From the NCBI RefSeq assembly GCF_900129845.1, contig NZ_FQXB01000001.1, positions 1,426,001 to 1,490,000 on the forward strand: a stretch of DNA of 64,000 nucleotides. Reading direction: 5' to 3'. This document shows positions 17,414-28,957 of the stretch, one piece after another. Under the pieces are notes generated by a model. That model had not been told where the DNA came from. It saw nothing but the letters and a program-made list of their open reading frames with translations, and searched no databases. The position numbers were made by a program, and so were the translations under genes. This DNA is from Cognatiyoonia sediminum (GTDB lineage Bacteria > Pseudomonadota > Alphaproteobacteria > Rhodobacterales > Rhodobacteraceae). How positions within the stretch are numbered: position 1 is the first letter of the stretch; each line of letters starts with the position of its first letter.

Positions 17414-18193
17414 TCACACCACTCGTTCAACCATCATCTGTTTGATCTCAGAGATCGCCTTGGCAGGGTTCAAACCCTTCGGGCAGGTCTTCGCGCAGTT
17501 CATGATGGTGTGGCAACGATAGAGCTTGAACGGATCTTCGAGGTTGTCCAGACGTTCGCCTGTCGCTTCGTCTCGGCTGTCGACCAACCAACGATGCGCC
17601 GCCAAAAGTGCGGCTGGCCCAAGATAGCGATCGCCATTCCACCAATAGGATGGGCAAGAGGTCGAGCAACAGGCGCACATCACGCATTCATAACCACCAT
17701 CCAGCTTTTCGCGATCTTCAATCGATTGCTTCCACTCTTTTGCAGGCGTGTTCGTTTTCGTCTCAAGCCATGGCATGATCGAGGCATGTTGCGCATAAAA
17801 ATGGGTCAGGTCAGGGATCAGGTCCTTGATTACAGGCATATGCGGCAGCGGGTAAATCTTAATATCACCCTTCACCTCATCCATGCCGTAGATGCAGGCA
17901 AGCGTGTTGATCCCATCAATGTTCATCGCGCAGGATCCACAAATCCCTTCACGGCAGGACCGGCGGAAAGTCAGCGTCGGATCGATCTCATTCTTAATCT
18001 TGATCAACGCGTCCAGAACCATCGGGCCGCATGTGTCCATGTCGACAAAGTAGGTATCCACCGATGGGTTCTTTCCGTCATCTGGGTTCCAACGATAGAT
18101 TTTCACGGTCCGCAGATTGGTCGCACCTTCCGGTTTCGGCCAGGTTTTACCGGTGACCATGCGGCTGTTCTTTGGCAGTGTGAGTTGAACCAT
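17414..18193 (-). CDS. sdhB: succinate dehydrogenase iron-sulfur subunit
   Basis: 259 residues. Cluster ligands are visible in order: [2Fe-2S] [11 protein letters not shown] and later a Cys in TLACIYG; [4Fe-4S]/[3Fe-4S] [11 protein letters not shown], then [17 protein letters not shown]. It carries electrons from the flavin of SdhA to ubiquinone. It is separated from sdhA by about 2.9 kb holding four other genes, one on the opposite strand, so it needs its own promoter or a long transcript. Confidence 0.96.
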   Translation of the reverse strand: MVQLTLPKNSRMVTGKTWPKPEGATNLRTVKIYRWNPDDGKNPSVDTYFVDMDTCGPMVLDALIKIKNEIDPTLTFRRSCREGICGSCAMNIDGINTLACIYGMDEVKGDIKIYPLPHMPVIKDLIPDLTHFYAQHASIMPWLETKTNTPAKEWKQSIEDREKLDGGYECVMCACCSTSCPSYWWNGDRYLGPAALLAAHRWLVDSRDEATGERLDNLEDPFKLYRCHTIMNCAKTCPKGLNPAKAISEIKQMMVERVV

Positions 18194-18294
18194 ATCGTTC
18201 CCCTTTCGGCTACGACGTTTTGTACCACCCCTTTGAGAAAAAAGCCAATGAGAACAGGCGCGAAAACACCCAATTTCGCTCGTTTTTCGTGAGT

Positions 18295-19245
18295 TTAGCT
18301 CGATTTGAACTGATCTAAGAATAGGTCAATCTTTTCTTTCGGCAGTGACAACTCACAGGTCAGGTCACCGTTCAAACGTTCTGCCAATTTGTGCATCTCC
18401 GAGCGCGGAAGCGTAGGCAGCGAAACTTCCGCTCCGATATCGCGCGCGCGGTTATCGATCGCAATGGCAAGGACCCGCCGCCCATGGTGCAATCCGCGAA
18501 TTGAACCGTGCAGACGCGTCCCCACGACATCAACTTCCGTCGATGACAAGAAGGCGTCATAGGCCGACAAATTGGGCGGAAGAACCTTCACTCGGCCTTG
18601 ATTGTTTAAGGTCCGCAGATACTCAAGATCACGCGGCTGTTGCGGCCAGAAATACACATCCTCGTAGAGATCAAGCATCTGATCCAACATCTGCTGATCC
18701 AAAGGGTCTGCTTTGTGTTTGGTCAGCGTAAAGCAAACCGCACCCGGTCTTTTGGCCGGATCGACCTTTACACGAGGCGCCGCCCACAATGTCGGACAAC
18801 TCGTATTCACACTTTTCAAACCGCAAGCTTCGACAATGCGTGCCCCGGTTTCGTCTCTCACCGCATGAACGAAATTAGGAGCGAGCACGCGTTGCAGGAA
18901 CGCCAATTGTCGACGTTCAATCTTTTCAAAGTCGCGATTGGCCCCGACACCAAAGAGAACAACTTTACCTTCGATCGCAGAAATATCTTTCCGGTCGACG
19001 TACCAAATATACTTTTTCCCAACGCGATATTGGTGTCGCAGGGCATTTGTTCCCAACAGCAAAACTAAATCCGCCTTTCCAGCCAGATCGCGACTGTAGA
19101 CACCAAGGCCATCATGCCCCGCAGACGTTGTCACATAGGCATCCGAAATCAATGGCAACAGATGTGACTTAATCTCGCTCATGATGATTTCGTCACCGAC
19201 GTTGTCTGAGCCAATCGATGTGTCAATCAGGTGTAAATGCCGCAT
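18295..19245 (-). CDS. polysaccharide pyruvyl transferase family protein
   Basis: About 316 residues from ATG 19245 ([12 protein letters not shown]); an upstream ATG at 19284 adds an arginine-rich leader. The opening [17 protein letters not shown] and the late motif [19 protein letters not shown] are typical of the CsaB/WcaK family, which transfers pyruvate from PEP to sugars of cell-surface polymers. It is divergent from a glycosyltransferase with 86 bases between, and the pair interrupts the sdh cluster. Donor and acceptor are inferred from the family only. Confidence 0.75.
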   Translation of the reverse strand: MRHLHLIDTSIGSDNVGDEIIMSEIKSHLLPLISDAYVTTSAGHDGLGVYSRDLAGKADLVLLLGTNALRHQYRVGKKYIWYVDRKDISAIEGKVVLFGVGANRDFEKIERRQLAFLQRVLAPNFVHAVRDETGARIVEACGLKSVNTSCPTLWAAPRVKVDPAKRPGAVCFTLTKHKADPLDQQMLDQMLDLYEDVYFWPQQPRDLEYLRTLNNQGRVKVLPPNLSAYDAFLSSTEVDVVGTRLHGSIRGLHHGRRVLAIAIDNRARDIGAEVSLPTLPRSEMHKLAERLNGDLTCELSLPKEKIDLFLDQFKSS

Positions 19246-19331
19246 TGATCGCCGAACCCTTTGCAATTGACGCCTTGCATCCATGCCAGATTAGCTATCT
19301 GGTCACCACTGAATTGTATCTTGAGGCAATC

Positions 19332-20426
19332 ATGTTTGCACTGGCCGTCGGCAATTTTTCTGTGACCTCGCAAACCTTCGTGCACCAACACGCACAGAAG
19401 ATTGCGCCTGGGAGTACGGTCTTTGTCTCTCATCAGTCGTTCGATAATCCCGATTTACCCGGTCCGCACCTTTATGCCTTAAAACGCACCCCTCAGGTCG
19501 CAAAGTCAGATTTTCAGGTCGGCCCGCTAGCTCGATTCACACCTCGAAACCGGTTGATCTCGCAGTTCTTGAAGCATCACGGTGTTCACACAATGATGGC
19601 CGAGTTTGGCACATATGGGGTGAAAATCCTACCAGCCGCCAAGGCCGCTGGCTGCCAGTTCTATGTCCATTTCCATGGCTGGGACGCCTCTAGCGTCTTG
19701 AACGATCCGACATTTGTGCGACGCTACAAGAAGATGTTTCAAATCGCAGATGGGTTCTTTGCACCTTCTCGGTTCATCGCAGATAAGTTGATCAAAATCG
19801 GTTGCCCTGACGACAAAATATGGGTCACGCCATGCGGCATCGAAATCGCCGACTTCCCTTATTCTAAAGGAACGCCAGGTCGTTGCCTTGCCGTAGGTCG
19901 GTTCATCGACAAAAAAGCCCCTCACATCACCGTTGAGGCATTTGCCAAAGCAGCCAAGGGCAATCTCGACGCTCATCTGGATTTCGTCGGCGACGGTCCA
20001 ATGATGGACGAAGCAAAATCTGTGGCAGAGAAGTTCGGTGCATCCGATCAAATTACGTTCCATGGGGAGCAACCGCACGCGTTCGTCAAGGAGCTCATAC
20101 AAACTTGCAACATATTTCTGCAGCACTCCGTCACAGCGGAAAACGGGAATGTCGAAGGGTTACCGGTCGCAATTTTGGAAGCGATGTGTGCTGGCGTTGC
20201 CGTGGTTTCGACCCGCCACAGCGGTATTCCAGAGGCCGTGCTGGAGAATGAAACAGGCTTGCTGTGTGACGAACACGAAGTCGACCAAATGGCCGCATCT
20301 ATCCGACACCTACTCACAGACCCAGAATTGACGGCCAAGCTAGGGTTGGCTGGACACGAAAGAGCCAAAAGTCAGTTTGACATCGATCTATCGATCTCGA
20401 TCCTTAGGTCGAAAATGCGCCTATAA
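19332..20426 (+). CDS. glycosyltransferase family 4 protein
   Basis: About 364 residues from ATG 19332 (MFALAVGNFSVTSQTF). The GT-B fold is shown by YVHFHGWDASS in the first half and VGRFIDKKAPH, VGDGPMMDEAK and the EX7E motif in EGLPVAILEAMCAGVAVVST in the second half. Likely adds a sugar to a surface polysaccharide or exported glycan. Its 3' end overlaps that of the minus-strand lipoprotein gene by 6 bases. Confidence 0.85.
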   Translation: MFALAVGNFSVTSQTFVHQHAQKIAPGSTVFVSHQSFDNPDLPGPHLYALKRTPQVAKSDFQVGPLARFTPRNRLISQFLKHHGVHTMMAEFGTYGVKILPAAKAAGCQFYVHFHGWDASSVLNDPTFVRRYKKMFQIADGFFAPSRFIADKLIKIGCPDDKIWVTPCGIEIADFPYSKGTPGRCLAVGRFIDKKAPHITVEAFAKAAKGNLDAHLDFVGDGPMMDEAKSVAEKFGASDQITFHGEQPHAFVKELIQTCNIFLQHSVTAENGNVEGLPVAILEAMCAGVAVVSTRHSGIPEAVLENETGLLCDEHEVDQMAASIRHLLTDPELTAKLGLAGHERAKSQFDIDLSISILRSKMRL

Positions 20427-20708
20427 ATCCCGCAAAACTGGCGGTCGGATCGGCAATTCGCCGGTTAAGTTGAACACGCAGCTTTCGTACAACGCGACCG
20501 GATCCGTACCGCGAATGAAGTCCGAACTGACGCCAATTGAGCCATTCACAAAGCCACCGCTGTTGCTGTTGACTCCAATGCCAATCTCAACCTCGGGCCC
20601 CTGAGCTGCACGGGCGCGTTCCTCGCATTGATCAGCCGCCCGTTCGGGCGAGATGGGAGCGCAGGCAACAAGGATCGGGGCTCCTATCGTAAAGGCCAGA
20701 TACCTCAT
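20421..20708 (-). CDS. small lipoprotein, second of a pair
   Basis: 95 residues from ATG 20708, which overlaps the stop of the upstream lipoprotein gene (ATGA). The start is set by the signal peptide MRYLAFTIGAPILVAC with lipobox LVAC. The mature part has a glycine-rich segment IGIGVNSNSGGFVNGSIGV and two cysteines. No family recognised; probably an envelope protein. Confidence 0.62.
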   Translation of the reverse strand: MRYLAFTIGAPILVACAPISPERAADQCEERARAAQGPEVEIGIGVNSNSGGFVNGSIGVSSDFIRGTDPVALYESCVFNLTGELPIRPPVLRDL

Positions 20709-21145
20709 TTCAGCCCTACGCAATATTGCGTTCCAGCCCGCATGACGCTCGAACCAGCGGGACACGGACTTATCGGCGCGCTTCTGCTTGAACCAGCGGG
20801 GTTTCCCCGCGCTTGATTGAGCAAAACGTCGTATGCTCCAGGGTTCTGCAAATAGGCTTGCGGGTCTTCGATGCCAAAACGCTCTAAGCATGCGCGGAAC
20901 CTTTGGTTCGCAGCATCTTTTTCGGCAGTCGTCGCAACCGCGCTCACAAAAATCGAAGCAATCACCGCCCCAACACTTTCAGTACTTGTCACGCTGGTCC
21001 CAGCCCTTTGACGCTCTTGTTGCCAGTCGGAACGGCATTCTTCTGGTGAAGAAGCTGGCGTTCCACGAACAGACGCTTGTGAACAACCAGATAAGACCAA
21101 CGCCGAAACTGCCACCAAGCCAAACGACCTAGTAATGGTTTGCAT
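20705..21145 (-). CDS. small lipoprotein, first of a pair
   Basis: 146 residues with signal peptide and lipobox ALVLSGC near residue 21. The mature part is Ser/Gln-rich, with a central hydrophobic stretch SVGAVIASIFVSAVATTA (about 57-74) and four cysteines. Its start codon overlaps the sdhA stop at 21145, so it is coupled to the sdh operon. No known function in succinate oxidation; membrane localisation is inferred. Confidence 0.62.
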   Translation of the reverse strand: MQTITRSFGLVAVSALVLSGCSQASVRGTPASSPEECRSDWQQERQRAGTSVTSTESVGAVIASIFVSAVATTAEKDAANQRFRACLERFGIEDPQAYLQNPGAYDVLLNQARGNPAGSSRSAPISPCPAGSSVMRAGTQYCVGLK

Positions 21146-22950
21146 TAATAAACCCTCGCTTTAGGTGCGATCTTCTTGAGATCAACGCCACCTTCAGCGG
21201 TTGTTGTCAGCGGGTCAAGGTGTACGGGGCGATAAGACAGTTGCGTCTTTGGGCCATCCACGGTCGCCAAAGTGTGTTTGCGCCACTTTTTGTCGTCGCG
21301 ATCTGGATAGTCTTCATGTGCATGGGCACCACGGCTTTCTTTGCGTGCTTCCGCTCCCACAATCGTAGCCAATGCGTTTGGCATCAGGTTTGTCAGCTCC
21401 AACGTTTCCATCAGATCGCTGTTCCAAACGAGGCTACGATCGGTGACTTTGAGGTCATCCATCTTGCCCGCGATGCCTTCCATCTTCTTGACCCCTTCGG
21501 CCAAGGTCTTGTCAGTCCGGAACACAGCAGCGTCTTCCTGCATCGCCTTCTGCATTTCCAGACGCAACTCAGCAGTGCCGGTTGCGCCGTTCGCATTGCG
21601 AACGTTGTCAAAGCGATCAAATGCATAGTCCACAGAGGCTTGGTTCAACGCCTGGTTCGGCGCATCCGCATCAACTACCTCACCCGCCTTGATCGCTGCG
21701 GCGCGACCAAAGACCACGAGGTCGATCAAAGAATTGGATCCCAAACGGTTCGCGCCATGCACAGACGCACAGCCAGCTTCACCAACGGCCATCAAGCCAG
21801 GCACGATTGCATCTGGATCATCTTTGGTCGGGTTCAGAACCTCACCCCAATAGTTCGTGGGGATGCCGCCCATGTTGTAGTGCACCGTCGGCAACACTGG
21901 GATCGGCTCTTTCGTCAGATCGACGCCCGCGAAGATACGCGCGCTTTCGGAGATACCGGGCAGACGCAGATCAAGCGTCTCTGGCGGCAAGTGGTTCAGG
22001 TGCAAATGAATGTGATCACCATTCGCTCCAACGCCGCGCCCTTCACGGATTTCCATCGTCATACAGCGCGACACAACATCCCGAGAGGCAAGATCCTTAT
22101 AGGTCGGGGCATAACGCTCCATGAAGCGCTCACCTTCGGAGTTGGTCAGGTAACCGCCCTCACCACGCGCACCCTCGGTAATCAGACAGCCCGCGCCGTA
22201 AATCCCGGTTGGATGGAACTGAACAAATTCCATATCCTGCAACGGCAAACCCTGACGTGCGACCATACCGCCACCGTCGCCCGTACATGTATGCGCTGAC
22301 GTGGCAGAGAAATAAGCGCGGCCGTAGCCACCAGTCGCCAGCACCGTCGTCTTGGCGTTAAACACATGCATGGTGCCATCGTCCAGCTTCCAGGCAACAA
22401 CCCCCTGACACTGCCCGTCTTCAGACATGATCAGATCGGTCGCAAAATACTCGATAAAGAATTCAGCCTTCTGCTTCACCGACTGACCATAAAGCGTGTG
22501 CAAGATCGCGTGACCAGTCCGGTCAGCAGCCGCACATGTCCGCTGCACGGGCGGGCCTTCACCAAACTCTGTCGTATGTCCGCCAAACGGGCGTTGGTAA
22601 ATCTCACCTTTTTCGGTCCGAGAGAACGGCACGCCGTAGTGTTCCAGCTCATAGACCGCCTTGGGCGCCTCTCGGGCGAGGTATTCCATCGCGTCCGTGT
22701 CACCCAACCAATCAGAGCCTTTCACCGTGTCATACATATGCCACTGCCAATGATCCGGTCCCATGTTGGAGAGGGATGCCGCAATGCCGCCCTGTGCTGC
22801 TACAGTATGTGACCGAGTCGGGAAAACCTTGGTGATACAGGCCGTCTTTAGCCCCTGCTCTGCCAGGCCAAGCGTGGCCCGCAGACCAGCACCACCAGCC
22901 CCGACAACAATCGCATCATAGGTATGCGTCTCATATTCATAAGCAGCCAT
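21145..22950 (-). CDS. sdhA: succinate dehydrogenase flavoprotein subunit
   Basis: 601 residues, normal length. The FAD-binding motif [11 protein letters not shown] is at about 16-26 and the covalent-FAD histidine lies in [10 protein letters not shown] at about 46-55. The substrate-site region includes [15 protein letters not shown]. The C-terminal SdhA domain ends in [11 protein letters not shown]. It oxidises succinate to fumarate. It is transcribed after sdhC and sdhD and overlaps the following lipoprotein gene. Confidence 0.97.
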   Translation of the reverse strand: MAAYEYETHTYDAIVVGAGGAGLRATLGLAEQGLKTACITKVFPTRSHTVAAQGGIAASLSNMGPDHWQWHMYDTVKGSDWLGDTDAMEYLAREAPKAVYELEHYGVPFSRTEKGEIYQRPFGGHTTEFGEGPPVQRTCAAADRTGHAILHTLYGQSVKQKAEFFIEYFATDLIMSEDGQCQGVVAWKLDDGTMHVFNAKTTVLATGGYGRAYFSATSAHTCTGDGGGMVARQGLPLQDMEFVQFHPTGIYGAGCLITEGARGEGGYLTNSEGERFMERYAPTYKDLASRDVVSRCMTMEIREGRGVGANGDHIHLHLNHLPPETLDLRLPGISESARIFAGVDLTKEPIPVLPTVHYNMGGIPTNYWGEVLNPTKDDPDAIVPGLMAVGEAGCASVHGANRLGSNSLIDLVVFGRAAAIKAGEVVDADAPNQALNQASVDYAFDRFDNVRNANGATGTAELRLEMQKAMQEDAAVFRTDKTLAEGVKKMEGIAGKMDDLKVTDRSLVWNSDLMETLELTNLMPNALATIVGAEARKESRGAHAHEDYPDRDDKKWRKHTLATVDGPKTQLSYRPVHLDPLTTTAEGGVDLKKIAPKARVY

Positions 22951-22969
22951 TGTTCATAAACTCCGTGGC

Positions 22970-23341
22970 TTAAAGGGCGAGGCGGATGATGGCGAAAACG
23001 CCGAGTGCGGCAGCACCGTAGGACAGGCAAATCACGCCAATGATCAGCCCCTTGCGGGCAAGCCCATGCACATAATCTTCGATCAGGGTCTGCGCACCTT
23101 TGGCGAAGTGAAAGAAACCAACGAGCAGCGTCAAAATCGCGATCACAGCAGGTACGGGGCGCGAGTAGTAGGCAACAACCTCTTCATAGGTTCCGCCCAA
23201 AACACTGCCAAAAGTAAACATAAACAGCGGCACCAAAATCAAAAGCGCCACAGAGGTCACCATCATCTGCCAATGGTGTTCGGTTCCAGTTTTTGCGGAC
23301 CCCATGCCAGAGGCGCGCTTGCGATCAGTCAAAAAAGCCAT
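22970..23341 (-). CDS. sdhD: succinate dehydrogenase membrane anchor subunit
   Basis: 123 residues with three membrane helices (about 29-49, 60-82 and 98-120) and a positively charged N-terminus (TDRKRASGMG). Histidines in GTEHHWQMM and FFHFAKGAQTLIEDYVH fit heme/quinone-site roles. It lies between sdhC and sdhA in the conserved order, 19 bases before sdhA. Confidence 0.9.
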   Translation of the reverse strand: MAFLTDRKRASGMGSAKTGTEHHWQMMVTSVALLILVPLFMFTFGSVLGGTYEEVVAYYSRPVPAVIAILTLLVGFFHFAKGAQTLIEDYVHGLARKGLIIGVICLSYGAAALGVFAIIRLAL

Positions 23342-23353
23342 CTTAGCGCTCCC

Positions 23354-23737
23354 TTAAGTTACGATGATAGTGAAGATGGTCATCAGGACAGACCCGATGA
23401 TCATGACAAGGCCAAGTGTTTCTGCCTGTTCAACCTTCAGCATCCGACCCGTATCCCAGATCAAATGCCGGACGCCGCCAAGCAAGTGATACCACATCGC
23501 CCAGACCGACAGGAACAAGACCAGATCACCGAACCAGCTGCGCAGGAATGCATCGGCGGTTGCGAAGGCTTCTGGCCCCGTTGCGGCGGCTGCAAACCAC
23601 CAAACGATCATCAAGGCGGCCACGATCAAAGCGTTACCCGTGATCCTCACGAAAATAGAGGTCATAGATGTCATTTGGGGGCGATAAATGGTCAGGTGCG
23701 GCGACAAAGGCCGGTTTCCCCGATTTACGTCAGCCAT
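23354..23737 (-). CDS. sdhC: succinate dehydrogenase cytochrome b556 subunit
   Basis: 127 residues from ATG 23737, chosen because MADVNRGNRPLSPHLTIYRP is the standard SdhC opening; an in-frame ATG at 23824 would add 29 unlikely residues. Three membrane helices follow, with the heme-ligand histidine in WYHLLGGVRHLIWD near 85. It is the first gene of sdhCDA, with a pair of operator-like palindromes about 140-170 bases upstream. Confidence 0.93.
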   Translation of the reverse strand: MADVNRGNRPLSPHLTIYRPQMTSMTSIFVRITGNALIVAALMIVWWFAAAATGPEAFATADAFLRSWFGDLVLFLSVWAMWYHLLGGVRHLIWDTGRMLKVEQAETLGLVMIIGSVLMTIFTIIVT

Positions 23738-23875
23738 AACTCGGTTCCCTTCGGTTGCGGGCCGCTCTGCGGCGTGGCTACAGTCGCACCCTATTTGCAC
23801 GATGTTGAGGGCCGAGTCACGCATTCGACGCTCAAATTATTGAGAAAAAACGTCACAGTTGGAGTGTTTGCAAGA

Positions 23876-23910
23876 TTTGTGATCACGATTAATTTTTGCG
23901 TGATCACAAA
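23876..23910 (-). promoter_or_regulatory. paired operator upstream of sdhCDA
   Basis: TTTGTGATCACG (23876-23887) and CGTGATCACAAA (23899-23910) are mirror-image sites, each with the palindromic core GTGATCAC, with centres 21 bp apart. They lie between the mch stop and sdhC. The same arrangement and spacing occur before sucC, and one full palindrome precedes the GntR-family gene at 39832. Proposed binder: that GntR protein. Confidence 0.65.
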
Positions 23911-23925
23911 TTGTGAAGCCACTGC

Positions 23926-24951
23926 CTAGACCGGCAGCAAAGCCCAGTAGTCGAGATCAAGTAAAACACTCGGATGGTACTTGCCATCATCGGTCTTCCA
24001 CTCTCCGATCTTGCCCTTCGTCGCGACCAATCTTAGGCGAATGGCACCAACACCTGGAGCATCCGTCTCAGCCTTATCCAAAACCTCGGACCAGGCCCGC
24101 ACCGTGTCACCCGAGAAACATGGGTTCGCATGGGCACCCCCGTTCAGGGCGACCATCATTTGTGCATTCGCCAGACCATTGAAGGACAAAGCCCGCGCCA
24201 ATGAGATCACATGGCCCCCATAGATCAACCGCTGCCCATCGGCGCGGTTGGTCGCATCAAAATGCACCTTCGCGGTATTCTGCCAAAGGCGCGTCGCCAT
24301 CATGTGTTCGGCTTCTTCGATCGTGACGCCATCGACGTGATCGATCACTTCGCCAATCGCATAGTCGCCAAAACGATGCGCCTCACCGGCCTGTTCAAAA
24401 TCATACTCCGAGAAATCTAAACCTTCAGGGATAACCAGATCATTGGCGGCGACCGATTTGGCCAACTCAGGGATGACCGTCGCCGGCGCATCCCCTTCTG
24501 CACGCCGTCGCACCATGACCCAGCGCACATACTCCAGCACGGCCTCGCCATGCTGATTGCGCCCCGTCGTCCGCACCCAGACGACGCCGGATTTTCCGTT
24601 GGAGTTCTGCTTTAGCCCGATCACTTCAGAGGACGACCGCAAGGTATCCCCTGGCCAAACCGGCCTCAGCCATCGCCCCTCGGCATATCCTAAATTGGCC
24701 ACCGCATTCAGCGAAATATCCGGCACCGTTTTGCCAAACACCAAATGAAACGCGATCAGGTCGTCCATCGGGGACTCAGAAAGCCCACAGGACTGCGCAA
24801 AAGCATCTGAGGAATAAAGCGCCCCGCGTGCCGGATAAAGCGCGTGATACATCGCTCGTTCCCCACCCGAAACGGTGCGCGGCACCGCATGGTGGATCAC
24901 CTCACCAAGGCGGTAATCCTCAAAAAAACGACCTGCGTTTGTCTTGCTCAT
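23926..24951 (-). CDS. mch: mesaconyl-C1-CoA hydratase / beta-methylmalyl-CoA dehydratase (MaoC family)
   Basis: 341 residues made of two hot-dog/MaoC-like halves: the first with GRFFEDYRLGEVIHH and VWPGDTLRSSSEV, the second with DYAIGEVIDHVDGVTIEEAEHMM and YGGHVISLARAL. The length and double-domain form match Mch of the ethylmalonyl-CoA pathway, which hydrates mesaconyl-CoA to beta-methylmalyl-CoA. It overlaps the DUF1737 gene by 4 bases and is in the same direction as a malyl-CoA thioesterase gene, supporting the pathway role. Confidence 0.88.
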   Translation of the reverse strand: MSKTNAGRFFEDYRLGEVIHHAVPRTVSGGERAMYHALYPARGALYSSDAFAQSCGLSESPMDDLIAFHLVFGKTVPDISLNAVANLGYAEGRWLRPVWPGDTLRSSSEVIGLKQNSNGKSGVVWVRTTGRNQHGEAVLEYVRWVMVRRRAEGDAPATVIPELAKSVAANDLVIPEGLDFSEYDFEQAGEAHRFGDYAIGEVIDHVDGVTIEEAEHMMATRLWQNTAKVHFDATNRADGQRLIYGGHVISLARALSFNGLANAQMMVALNGGAHANPCFSGDTVRAWSEVLDKAETDAPGVGAIRLRLVATKGKIGEWKTDDGKYHPSVLLDLDYWALLPV

Positions 24952-25151
24952 TGCTGTCCCAAATTCATGTCTGGATGATAGTCTCCGTCGATCTCTTTCA
25001 CGACGGCCTGCGCACAGCGCATCACGCCATTTGCATGATCAAAGGCGTATTGGGGATCGCCATAAAGCGCCCAACCCTTTGAAATCGCGCCTGAAACCTT
25101 ATGGCAAAAAGCTGCCGTATCATCTTCGGTCAGGAGTCTGTAAATCTGCAT
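24948..25151 (-). CDS. DUF1737 domain protein
   Basis: 67 residues beginning MQIYRLLTEDDTAAFCHKVS with a GWALYGDPQYAFD stretch, the pattern of DUF1737 (a short fold usually associated with enzymes such as MaoC hydratases or GNAT proteins). It overlaps the mch start (ATGA) and may assist that enzyme; the function is unknown. Confidence 0.75.
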   Translation of the reverse strand: MQIYRLLTEDDTAAFCHKVSGAISKGWALYGDPQYAFDHANGVMRCAQAVVKEIDGDYHPDMNLGQQ

Positions 25152-25154
25152 GTT

Positions 25155-25700
25155 CTATCCAAACGGGTTGTAGCCAAGCCATAGGTGAATGGCCGAAACG
25201 ACGCTGAACACCACCAACGTCGCGATCACCGCAGTGACCTCTTTCTTGATCGGAACCGCGTGATAGGCCTCCTTTGGCCCTTCTGCGCGATTGATCAAAA
25301 TCATCTCAGCGATGGCCCAGACGCCAAGGCCGCCAAACAACAGGAATGACGGGCTGTCGCCATTCACCAACAGATGCGCGACGCACCAGACGACGACTGC
25401 CGTGAGCTGCGGATGCCGGATCAACTTTGTGACGCGCGTTTTCGCGCCACTGCTGGCGAACAGATAAAACGCAAACAACATCAGCAGGTTGTTGATCCCG
25501 ACCAGAGCTGTCGATCGCCCCCAATAGAATGTGCCATCCGCTCCACGATAGCCAATGACCATCAACACAATCGCTGCAACCGAAGCCAGCGCAACGATGC
25601 CCTTGCCTTTTTCCCCAAAACCCGCGCGTTGATCCGGCGCCAAGCGTTTCCAGAAATGGGCCGCGCTCCAAAGGAGCAAACCAGCTGTAATAAGAATCAT
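25155..25700 (-). CDS. NnrU family membrane protein
   Basis: 181 residues with about five hydrophobic helices and the family stretch TKLIRHPQLTAVVVWCVAHL (HPxL...AHLLVNGD). NnrU proteins were first linked to nitrite/nitric oxide metabolism in Rhodobacter; related enzymes include isoprenoid-modifying methyltransferase-like membrane proteins. Here it sits in an EMC-pathway operon, coupled to the malyl-CoA thioesterase gene by a 4-base overlap, with no denitrification genes in view. Confidence 0.82.
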   Translation of the reverse strand: MILITAGLLLWSAAHFWKRLAPDQRAGFGEKGKGIVALASVAAIVLMVIGYRGADGTFYWGRSTALVGINNLLMLFAFYLFASSGAKTRVTKLIRHPQLTAVVVWCVAHLLVNGDSPSFLLFGGLGVWAIAEMILINRAEGPKEAYHAVPIKKEVTAVIATLVVFSVVSAIHLWLGYNPFG

Positions 25701-26539
25701 GAGGCCTCCAACGTTGCGATTGCTTCTGCTTTCGCCAACGTCGCGCGGGCGGTCTCCACATGCAAGTTTTCAACGATCTTTCCATCCACAACAGCGACGC
25801 CCTGCCCACCGGCCACAGCGTCCTCAAAGGCCGCGATCTGGCGACGGGCCAGATCAATCTCAGCCTCGCTCGGCCCGAACACCTCATTCGCAATTGCCAC
25901 CTGAGCTGGGTGGATCAGCGACTTTCCGTCAAACCCAAAGTCACGCCCCTCATCACACTCAGCCCGCAAGCCCTCTTCGTCCTTAAACGCATTGTAAACG
26001 CCATCAATCGCGATCACCGCACACGCCCGCGCTGCCAACAAACAGGTCTGCAAAGACACTCTCATCGCCGCTCGGGTCCGCGAATTGAGTTCCTTCGCCA
26101 AGTCGTTTGTCCCCATCACGAACCCTTCGAGGCGTGGATGGGCTGCAATTTCGGCTGCGTTCAAAATGCCCTGAGGTGTTTCCATCATCGCCCAAATCGG
26201 CACATCTGGCAGTTGCGCCGCCAAAGCCTCGACATCCGCCGCACTGTTCACCTTTGGCAACAAAACCGCGTCACACGCCATTTCGGCGACCGCCGCGACA
26301 TCTGCCGCTCCCCAATCTGTATCGAGTCCATTGATCCGAACGACCTTATACCGCGGTCCATATCCACCCGCAGCCAACGCCTCCTCCAATGTCTCCCGCG
26401 CCGCCGCCTTTTCATCCGGCGCCACGGCATCCTCTAGATCGAACAAAATTACATCCACAGGCAGCCCGCGCGCTTTGTCCAACGCACGATCGCGGGAGCC
26501 GGGAATATAGAGGGCGGAGCGTGTGGGACGGTGAGTCAT
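25697..26539 (-). CDS. mcl2: (3S)-malyl-CoA thioesterase, CitE/HpcH family
   Basis: About 280 residues from ATG 26539 (MTHRPTRSALYIPGS). CitE-like TIM barrel with FDLEDAVAPDEK near 32, VRINGLDTDWG near 70, MMETPQGI near 120 and GFDGKSLIHPAQ near 205. Length and opening fit Mcl2, which hydrolyses (3S)-malyl-CoA to malate, rather than the longer Mcl1 lyase. It completes the final steps of the ethylmalonyl-CoA pathway together with mch. A malyl-CoA lyase activity cannot be excluded by eye. Confidence 0.82.
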   Translation of the reverse strand: MTHRPTRSALYIPGSRDRALDKARGLPVDVILFDLEDAVAPDEKAAARETLEEALAAGGYGPRYKVVRINGLDTDWGAADVAAVAEMACDAVLLPKVNSAADVEALAAQLPDVPIWAMMETPQGILNAAEIAAHPRLEGFVMGTNDLAKELNSRTRAAMRVSLQTCLLAARACAVIAIDGVYNAFKDEEGLRAECDEGRDFGFDGKSLIHPAQVAIANEVFGPSEAEIDLARRQIAAFEDAVAGGQGVAVVDGKIVENLHVETARATLAKAEAIATLEAS

Positions 26540-26718
26540 ATCTTCCTCGCAATAAAGTTGCGCATTCATGCCCTCATTCGAACAAATCATTCAAGCGAAA
26601 AATGCTGCGGCGCGGCGCAAACCGACCGTGACGGTCCGTTAACCGCTTTTTTCACGCGTTCGAGCAGTCTGAGACGCAATCAATCAAACGCAATTTTCAA
26701 TACCAAGAGGGACGCCCA

Positions 26719-27032
26719 ATGAACCACCAAAAGCTCATTCTCTGGTCCATGGCCTTTTTCGGGATGTTGCTTACCGCGCAACTCGCCCCCGCCCAAACCC
26801 GCAACTGCGGGCCGCATCAGGCGGTTGTAGAAAGATTGGCGGCAGGCTTCGGCGAAAGCAGGCAAGTCATTGCACTTGATGCCGCGAACAACGTTTTAGA
26901 GGTCTTCGCCTCCACCGAAACCGGCACATGGACGATCACTCTAACCCAACCTGGTGGCCCTACTTGCATTGTCGCAGCAGGGGACCACTATCAACACGTG
27001 GCCGAACCGCTACCGAACACAGATGAGGGCGC

Positions 27033-27036
<4 letters not shown>
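26719..27036 (+). CDS. small secreted protein of unknown function
   Basis: 105 residues with signal peptide MNHQKLILWSMAFFGMLLTAQLAPA and a mature part of about 80 residues with two cysteines (NCGPHQAVV, PTCIVAAGDH) and a WTITLTQPGG strand. Preceded by AGAGGGACG, an acceptable ribosome site. Its stop overlaps the end of the convergent TauE gene. No family recognised beyond similar short periplasmic proteins of Rhodobacterales. Confidence 0.6.
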
Positions 27037-28847
<1,811 letters not shown>

Positions 28848-28872
28848 TCCATTCCAACAAACTTACCTTACG

Positions 28873-28909
28873 GAAGCGCCTCTATTCTGAGGCGCTTCTT
28901 TTCGTTTTT
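28873..28909 (+). terminator. rho-independent terminator of mdh
   Basis: GAAGCGCCTC (28873-28882) pairs perfectly with GAGGCGCTTC (28889-28898), loop of 6, followed by TTTTCGTTTTT. It lies 26 bases after the mdh stop. Confidence 0.85.
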
Positions 28910-28957
28910 GGTGCGCTCAAACCCCTTTAAACACTGAGTCGTAGGACAATTGGTTAA

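Noticed and set aside
21220-22299. 359-codon plus-strand frame opposite sdhA
   Set aside because: Shadow frame; sdhA is certain on the other strand.
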